Below, piece by piece: positions 60,537 through 64,000 of a stretch of 64,000 bases of DNA; positions within the stretch are counted from its first letter, which is position 1; every line of letters begins with the position of its first letter. The stretch spans positions 143,199-207,198 of the forward strand of contig DATKUK010000102.1 in NCBI GenBank assembly GCA_035530655.1, written 5' to 3'. The DNA comes from DATKUK01 sp035530655. Lineage in GTDB: Bacteria; Planctomycetota; Phycisphaerae; UBA1845; DATKUK01. Position numbers and translations under genes: made by a program. The notes below the pieces were generated by a model. That model ran no database searches. It had not been told where the DNA came from and saw only the letters and a program-made list of their open reading frames with translations.

Positions 60537-61922
60537 TTACTTGCTCGCCAGCAGTTGTTTGGCCTGCCCGACCAGATAGAACGAACCCGCAATGCAGATC
60601 AGATCCTCTCGCGTAACCGCCCGCTTGGCAATCGCGAGCGCCTCGTCCAGCGTCGGTGCCGTCTGAGCCATCTTGCCGGTCAGCTCGACAAACCGGCTGA
60701 GCAACTCTGCCGGCTCAACCGCCTTGGGCGACCCGTTGCGCGTGAAGATGACCTTATCCGCCCCGTAACGGAGTCGGTCCAGCATGCCAGCCACATCCTT
60801 GTCGGCGCTACAGCCAAAGATCAGGACCATCGAGTCATAGGGGATATTCTGGCCGATCGCCCGCATCAACGCATTCACGCTGGCGGCATTGTGGGCTCCA
60901 TCAACCAGAATCCGCGGCTCCTGAGAGAGCATCTCCATCCGCCCCGCCAGCTTGACCGCCGCCAGCCCGTCAATCGCCGCCTGATCCTCAATGTGATGGC
61001 CCTGCTGCTTCAGCGCATCCAGCAATCCCAGTGCCACGCCGCAGTTAATGGCCTGATGCTCGCCCATCAGGGGTACCTGCAGGTGCTCGAAGCGACTCGC
61101 CTGAGTGGTCAGACATACCCGCGTATGGGGCCCGACCAGGCGAGACGACTCGAACCGGTAGCTGAAATCGATGTCCTCACCCGTGATGCGCAGGTCGGTG
61201 TTGACCTTCTGTGCCGCCCTCCTGAGCACTCGCATAACCTCCGGCTCCTGCGGGGCGCTCACGATGGGCACGCCGTTCTTGAAGATCCCTGCCTTCTCCT
61301 CGGCGATGGCGGCCAGCGAGCTACCTAGCTGCTGCTGATGATCCAAACTGATCGTGGTGATCCCGCAGACGTCGGGCTTCAAGACGTTGGTCGAATCCAA
61401 CCGGCCCCCGAGCCCCGTCTCGACCACCGCAATGTCCACATCCTTCTCAGCGAAGTGAAGAAACGCTGCCGCCGTCATGATCTCGAAGAACGTCGGATCG
61501 TCGCTGCGGAGCTGTTTCACCACCGGTGCGATCTTAGCCATCGCCCGGGTCAATTCCGCCTCGCTAATCAGCTTACCATCGACACTGATTCGCTCGCGCA
61601 GATCCACCAAGTGGGGAGAGGTGTAAAGCCCCGTCCGTCGCCCGCATGCTTCCAACATCCGCGCCAACATCGTCGCAGTCGAGCCCTTGCCCTTCGTACC
61701 AGCGATATGCACACTGCGGAAGCTGCGATGCGGGTTGCCCAACCCTTTCAGAAGGCGATTCATCCTCGAAAGGTTGAAGGTCGTGTGGTTGTACCCCACA
61801 CGCGTCAGCTTCTCGTAATCGGTTACAGACCCGAGGAACCTCAGCGCCGCGCGATATGTCCGGATGACCCCGTTGCTGTTCCGCCTCCGGCCAGCCGCTG
61901 TCGTAGCAGATAACTGTGCCAT
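60537..61922 (-). CDS. folC: Folylpolyglutamate/dihydrofolate synthase
   Basis: The 461-residue Mur-ligase-fold protein has FRSVHIAGTKGKGSTATMLARML (P-loop), GLYTSPHLVDLRERISVDG, VETGLGGRLDSTNVL and ILVDGAHNAASVNALM. It adds glutamate to folates and may also make dihydrofolate. The start at 61922 gives an N-terminal extension of about 25 residues; the core begins near YRAALRFLGSVTDYEK. It ends at a strong terminator. Confidence 0.92.
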   Translation of the reverse strand: MAQLSATTAAGRRRNSNGVIRTYRAALRFLGSVTDYEKLTRVGYNHTTFNLSRMNRLLKGLGNPHRSFRSVHIAGTKGKGSTATMLARMLEACGRRTGLYTSPHLVDLRERISVDGKLISEAELTRAMAKIAPVVKQLRSDDPTFFEIMTAAAFLHFAEKDVDIAVVETGLGGRLDSTNVLKPDVCGITTISLDHQQQLGSSLAAIAEEKAGIFKNGVPIVSAPQEPEVMRVLRRAAQKVNTDLRITGEDIDFSYRFESSRLVGPHTRVCLTTQASRFEHLQVPLMGEHQAINCGVALGLLDALKQQGHHIEDQAAIDGLAAVKLAGRMEMLSQEPRILVDGAHNAASVNALMRAIGQNIPYDSMVLIFGCSADKDVAGMLDRLRYGADKVIFTRNGSPKAVEPAELLSRFVELTGKMAQTAPTLDEALAIAKRAVTREDLICIAGSFYLVGQAKQLLASK

Positions 61923-62691
61923 ATTGCGGGCCCATTCTACCGGCCGTCGGCCCGGCGGTCAAGCCCCTATCGCAGAAGCGATCCTGACCCGGTCGGCACC
62001 GAGCTGATCTTGTAAGATGCTGTACAAAAAGAAGTTAACTCCTGTCCCCCTATTCGCCGATGAACGTTCATATTCAGCTACTTGGCGATCTCGACAGACC
62101 TAAAGTGGCCGTAAGGTTCGATAAAAGCGAACTTTACATACGCGAGCGACGATGCGCCGCCACCGCCTGGGGCCTTTGTGGCGGATAATCATCCACAGCC
62201 CGCGCCCAGACCATCTGCATGGCCTTGCCGGTCGGGAAAGCACCTGCGCATTCTCGTTCGCCGCTGGCCAGCCTTCCGGGCAGTTCCACGCGTTCTATCC
62301 GCTCGGCAGGCATCGCCTATGTGGCTTCAGTGGGGCAACCTGTCACGGACGCCAAGCGATCGCAGTCCACGGCTGGCCCCGGCGCGAGCGGGTCGTTATC
62401 GTAGTGACGCGGTGTCCCGGCACGATGAGGGTGTCCAGCGGACGCCGTCGGACCAACTGATCGGGACTTCAGGCAGCCCCGCAGCCAGCGGGCAAATGTG
62501 GTAACGTTCATTGTGGCAGACTGTTATGCTGTAAACTTTAGCCATTTTCGACCGGGTAATGCCGTTGAGGACCCCCGCTGGAGCCCGCTAGCCAATTCCG
62601 AGCAACTCGGGCCTTGCACAGGAACTTGCCATTAATTTGTAACTCATTGCAGTAGAAGGGATTAACATCCCGCAAAACGGCTAAACTCCAC
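61923..62691. other. 769-bp intergenic region without a recognised gene
   Basis: This gap holds divergent promoters for folC and aroB. Frames on the plus strand (62152-62460, 62178-62504) lack domains and good starts. GAACGTTC occurs at 62063 and AACGTTC at 62503. AT-rich DNA at 62510-62550 and 62630-62690 probably includes the aroB promoter. No tRNA, SRP, RNase P or 6S RNA signature was recognised. Confidence 0.5.
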
Positions 62692-63777
62692 ATGCTCACA
62701 CTCGACGTTAATCTGGGCGATCGCGGGTACCCGGTTCTCATTGGCTCGGGGCTCTTGAATCGTTTTGGTGACCTTTTGGGGCCGCGCCTCGTACCGACAA
62801 GTGCCGTAGTGGTTTCCGACCACACGGTTGCGGGGCTATATGCTGAGCGCCTCCTGACTTCTTTGGGGGAGGCTGGCTGCAGGACGGCGCTACTTGAGGT
62901 CGCGCCGGGCGAGTCGTCGAAGTCGCTTGCGGTGGCCAGCCAGCTATATGACCAACTCAGCGCCCTGGGCGTAGACCGTCAGTCGGCCATCATTGCTCTC
63001 GGCGGCGGCGTGGTGGGCGACTTGAGCGGTTTTGTGGCCGCCACCTGGCTGCGGGGGCTGCCCTTTGTTCAGGTCCCGACTACGCTGGAGGCCGACATCG
63101 ACGCCAGCGTCGGGGGCAAGACGGCCGTCAATCACCCCAGTGGGAAGAACCTCATTGGCGCCTTTCACCAGCCACGACTTGTGATCATCGACGTCGAATG
63201 CCTCCGCACGCTCGATAAGCGTGACCTGCGTGCCGGCTTGGCCGAAAGCATCAAACACGCCGCCATCCGCGACGCAGATTTCTTCGTGTGGCAGCGTGAG
63301 CGTGCCAACCTGATCCTCGGCGGCGACGAGGCTGTGTTGGCCGAACTCATCCAGCGTAACTGTCGGATTAAGGCGGAGGTCGTCGCGGAGGACGAGCGCG
63401 AGGCCGGACTGAGGGCGATCCTGAATTTCGGGCATACCATCGGGCACGCCATTGAGGCGGAATGTCAGTTCGGACTTAGGCACGGCGAGTGTGTGGCGTT
63501 GGGAATGATAGCCGCCAATCACATTGCCACGCACCGCGGCCTGCTCGACCCGGATCAGGCCAGGCAGATCCGCGATCTCACTGAGCGGTTGCAGCTTCCT
63601 TGCAGGCTGCCCCAGCGGCTGGATGCAGACGCTCTCGGACGCCGTATGCGTCACGACAAAAAATTCCTAGCGGGTCACATGCGGTTTGTTCTGGTCGACC
63701 GAATCGGCCAAGCCCGGATCGTGGACGACGTCGGCAATGCTGAGGTCGTTGGCGCGTTGGTCGCGATTCAGCCCTGA
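62692..63777 (+). CDS. aroB: 3-dehydroquinate synthase
   Basis: The 361-residue protein has AIIALGGGVVGDLSGFVAATWLRG (NAD binding), QVPTTLEADIDASVGGKTAVNHPSGKNLIGAFHQP, RAGLAESIKHAAI and ILNFGHTIGHAIEAE (metal His). It makes dehydroquinate from DAHP, the step after the DAHP synthase encoded at 44 kb. In this protein the usual TTLLAQVDASVGGK reads TTLEADIDASVGGK. ATG 62692 chosen. Confidence 0.95.
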   Translation: MLTLDVNLGDRGYPVLIGSGLLNRFGDLLGPRLVPTSAVVVSDHTVAGLYAERLLTSLGEAGCRTALLEVAPGESSKSLAVASQLYDQLSALGVDRQSAIIALGGGVVGDLSGFVAATWLRGLPFVQVPTTLEADIDASVGGKTAVNHPSGKNLIGAFHQPRLVIIDVECLRTLDKRDLRAGLAESIKHAAIRDADFFVWQRERANLILGGDEAVLAELIQRNCRIKAEVVAEDEREAGLRAILNFGHTIGHAIEAECQFGLRHGECVALGMIAANHIATHRGLLDPDQARQIRDLTERLQLPCRLPQRLDADALGRRMRHDKKFLAGHMRFVLVDRIGQARIVDDVGNAEVVGALVAIQP

Positions 63778-63862
63778 CTTGTCTCGGGCAGGACCACCGG
63801 TCAGGGCGGGCTCGCACGGACCGCCATATCCGGCCTCTGCGCCTAGCACACCGGTTCTGGCG

Positions 63863-63933
63863 ATCGGGTAGCCGGGTCGGTTGCCCTGACCCGGCTCCCA
63901 CACCACCGTACGTACGGTTCCGTATACGGCGGT
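63863..63933 (-). other. Group II intron 3' end: domains V and VI
   Basis: On the minus strand a 32-nt hairpin (63902-63933) has ACCGCCGTA pairing with TACGGTGGT, a 2-nt bulge on the 3' side, four more pairs and a GAAC tetraloop. This is the group II domain V layout, and its CGC triad position fits class IIC. A second hairpin (GCCGGGTC with GACCCGGC, 63871-63897) follows as domain VI, and the intron would end at CTACCCGAT near 63863. Confidence 0.8.
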
Positions 63934-63999
63934 TCACGAGGAACACGCAAGACGTCGATGCTCTTCCATCAGGCTGATGAGGCCCAGTCCGCGCAACTC
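63934..63999 (-). CDS. Group II intron reverse transcriptase, C-terminal fragment
   Basis: Twenty-one residues (ELRGLGLISLMEEHRRLACSS) end at a TGA placed right at domain V. Intron-encoded proteins of this class end with a similar GLxSL-x-ERY pattern just before domain V. The start and most of the gene lie beyond the window edge. Assignment depends mainly on the downstream domain V/VI structure. Confidence 0.6.
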   Translation of the reverse strand, partial: ELRGLGLISLMEEHRRLACSS

Positions 64000-64000
64000 A

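Noticed and set aside
62152..62504. Small plus-strand frames before aroB
   Set aside because: Two overlapping frames with no domains or starts; likely non-coding.

Overview
This is a GC-rich bacterial chromosome segment, most likely from an uncultured Planctomycetota lineage. That placement is an inference. It rests on a large secreted Asp-rich repeat protein, a DUF6599/DUF362/polyferredoxin group, a UroD-like enzyme, and coaB and coaC as separate genes behind gmk-rpoZ. No rRNA, tRNA or CRISPR was found.

Layout. 1-72: the end of a broken IS1380-type transposase. About 120-8117: a run of unrelated single-function genes, all on the minus strand: an AT-rich membrane protein, a frameshifted DUF5808-like gene, two nucleotidyltransferases, an isochorismatase hydrolase, a sulfotransferase, GrpB, a methyltransferase and an aminoglycoside-phosphotransferase-like kinase. 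Three of the gaps (2110-2166, 2472-2528, 4913-4969) hold sites of exactly 57 bp bounded by R-box-like heptamers. Two of these also have an inner L-box stem, as integron attC sites do. No integrase is visible, so this looks like a gene-cassette array without its integrase (CALIN).

8.5-25.5 kb: alpha-galactosidase; enolase with an FtsB-like gene; a 1744-residue secreted repeat protein; then DUF6599, a Tat-exported DUF362 protein and a membrane polyferredoxin with about six Fe-S sites, probably one redox unit; a secreted alpha/beta hydrolase and a Fur regulator. 25.9-34 kb: glycyl-tRNA synthetase; an ArsR-like regulator with a palindromic AT-rich promoter; a ketosynthase and a class V aminotransferase behind a perfect 24-nt palindrome sharing the same half-site; MltA; a DPM1-like glycosyltransferase. 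34-43 kb: HEAT-repeat protein, radical SAM/SPASM enzyme, TolB-like propeller, NfeD-like protein, flotillin and a Ycf46-like AAA ATPase.

43-55.8 kb is a housekeeping run on the plus strand: pheA, DAHP synthase, tpiA, secG, yicC, gmk, rpoZ, coaC, coaB, Na/Pi cotransporter, phoU-like gene, a toroid-like protein of unknown function and ftsK. 55.9-61.9 kb is on the minus strand: folC with a clear terminator, then pyrR-pyrB-pyrC, a NYN-domain protein and a UroD-like protein. aroB is on the plus strand at 62.7 kb. The right edge holds the 3' end of a group II intron on the minus strand: the C-terminus of its reverse transcriptase, a domain V hairpin with a CGC triad, and domain VI. Mobile DNA therefore lies at both ends of the window.
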